The notes below the pieces were generated by a model. It did not search any database and was not told the origin of the DNA. It saw only the letters and a list, made by a program, of their open reading frames with translations. A stretch of 15,694 nucleotides of DNA. Origin: JAVBUZ01 sp031554725 (lineage in GTDB: Bacteria; Bacillota; Clostridia; Lachnospirales; Lachnospiraceae). The position numbers and the translations under genes were made by a program. Shown piece by piece: positions 15,425 through 15,694 of this stretch. The first letter of the stretch is position 1, and every line of letters starts with the position of its first letter. The stretch spans positions 1 to 15,694 of the forward strand of contig JAVBUZ010000254.1 in assembly GCA_031554725.1 (NCBI GenBank). The letters are read 5' to 3'.

Positions 15425-15587
15425 GTCAATCTAGAAGCTAAGCATAACAAAGTTTCTTCGAGCAGACGCTCTCGCTTGATGAAAAACGCAGCAATTCTAA
15501 AAGTGTACAATACACACTTTAAGAATCGGCGTTTTCCGACACTGCTCTAAAGAAAACTTTGTTATGCTTAGCCATCTACATTATGAC
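15425..15587. repeat. Long imperfect inverted repeat (MITE-like or structured RNA element)
   Basis: The outer arms are a perfect 19-bp inverted repeat (15437-15455 with 15554-15572, GCTAAGCATAACAAAGTTT) continued inward by GAGCAG/CTGCTC and outward, with gaps, to GTCA/TGAC ends. A second nested stem pairs 15482-15489 with 15529-15536, and TTCTAAAAGTGT (15495-15506) with 15514-15525 at one mismatch, around a 7-nt loop. The whole could fold as one roughly 160-nt hairpin. No open reading frame of note lies inside. It sits between the end of a possible upstream gene and the TPR gene's promoter. A miniature inverted-repeat transposable element, a repeated palindromic unit or a structured RNA/terminator are all possible. 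Confidence 0.65.
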
Positions 15588-15627
15588 CTTCAAAAAGCAA
15601 TACCCTAATATACAAAACAATATGACG

Positions 15628-15693
15628 TTAGCTAACCCTTATCTTGCACATGCTTCCACCAGTTTTTACACTCTCAATAAGTTCAACCTCTAC
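15628..15693 (-). CDS. Possible C-terminal end of an upstream gene, truncated by the window edge
   Basis: One minus-strand frame is open from the window edge for 21 codons and ends at TAA (15628-15630), giving VEVELIESVKTGGSMCKIRV and a final Ser. The alternating hydrophobic/charged pattern and the GGSMCKIRV ending look like a real protein end, and gene direction agrees with the neighbours. It is too short to identify, and a chance open stretch of this length is common. Confidence 0.3.
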   Translation of the reverse strand, partial: VEVELIESVKTGGSMCKIRVS

Positions 15694-15694
15694 A

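Noticed and set aside
1..15694. CRISPR array, tRNA/rRNA genes, transposase or phage genes
   Set aside because: No repeat-spacer pattern, no cloverleaf or rRNA-like sequence, and no transposase or phage protein motif was seen on either strand.

Overview
The window is AT-rich with strong AGGAGG-type ribosome binding sites, tight same-strand gene strings and lipoproteins with short lipoboxes. This fits a low-GC Gram-positive bacterium, most likely an anaerobic clostridial plant-fibre degrader of the Lachnospiraceae type. That assignment is inferred from gene content and style, not from a marker gene. Almost everything is read from the minus strand.

Layout in transcription order. (1) An uptake operon runs from 5613 down past position 1: two LplB/LplC (YtcP)-type sugar ABC permeases, a large lipoprotein solute-binding protein, and a GH67 alpha-glucuronidase that leaves the window at position 1. 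(2) A divergent AraC-family activator lies at 5913-6830. The 299-base gap in front of it holds phased direct repeats and a 30-base palindrome. (3) A catabolic operon runs from 14022 to 6827: uxuA (mannonate dehydratase), uxuB (fructuronate reductase), a GntR/FadR-type regulator, a GH3 beta-xylosidase-like enzyme and a GH43 xylosidase/arabinofuranosidase-like enzyme. It converges on the AraC gene so closely that the two stop codons overlap. (4) Upstream lie an apparently unrelated TPR lipoprotein with its own promoter, a roughly 160-base imperfect inverted repeat, and the last codons of a possible further gene at the window edge.

Together regions 1-3 read as a glucuronoxylan-oligosaccharide (aldouronate) utilisation locus. 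Short (methyl)glucuronate-bearing xylo-oligosaccharides would be imported, the uronic acid removed by GH67, the xylo-oligomers cut by GH3/GH43, and the uronate sent through fructuronate and mannonate to 2-keto-3-deoxygluconate by UxuB and UxuA. Uronate isomerase (UxaC), KDG kinase and KDPG aldolase are not in the window. Comparable aldouronate clusters are established in Paenibacillus and Geobacillus, so the general system is not new.

The most notable observation is that the GH67 gene carries a single in-frame TAA directly after the codon for its catalytic-base glutamate. The remaining 217 codons visible to the window edge are intact and recognisably GH67. The key step of the locus is therefore either freshly broken or affected by a sequence error. 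The second strongest observation is a GTATAC-centred palindrome placed exactly between the -35 and -10 of uxuA, a likely operator for the GntR-type regulator encoded two genes downstream.
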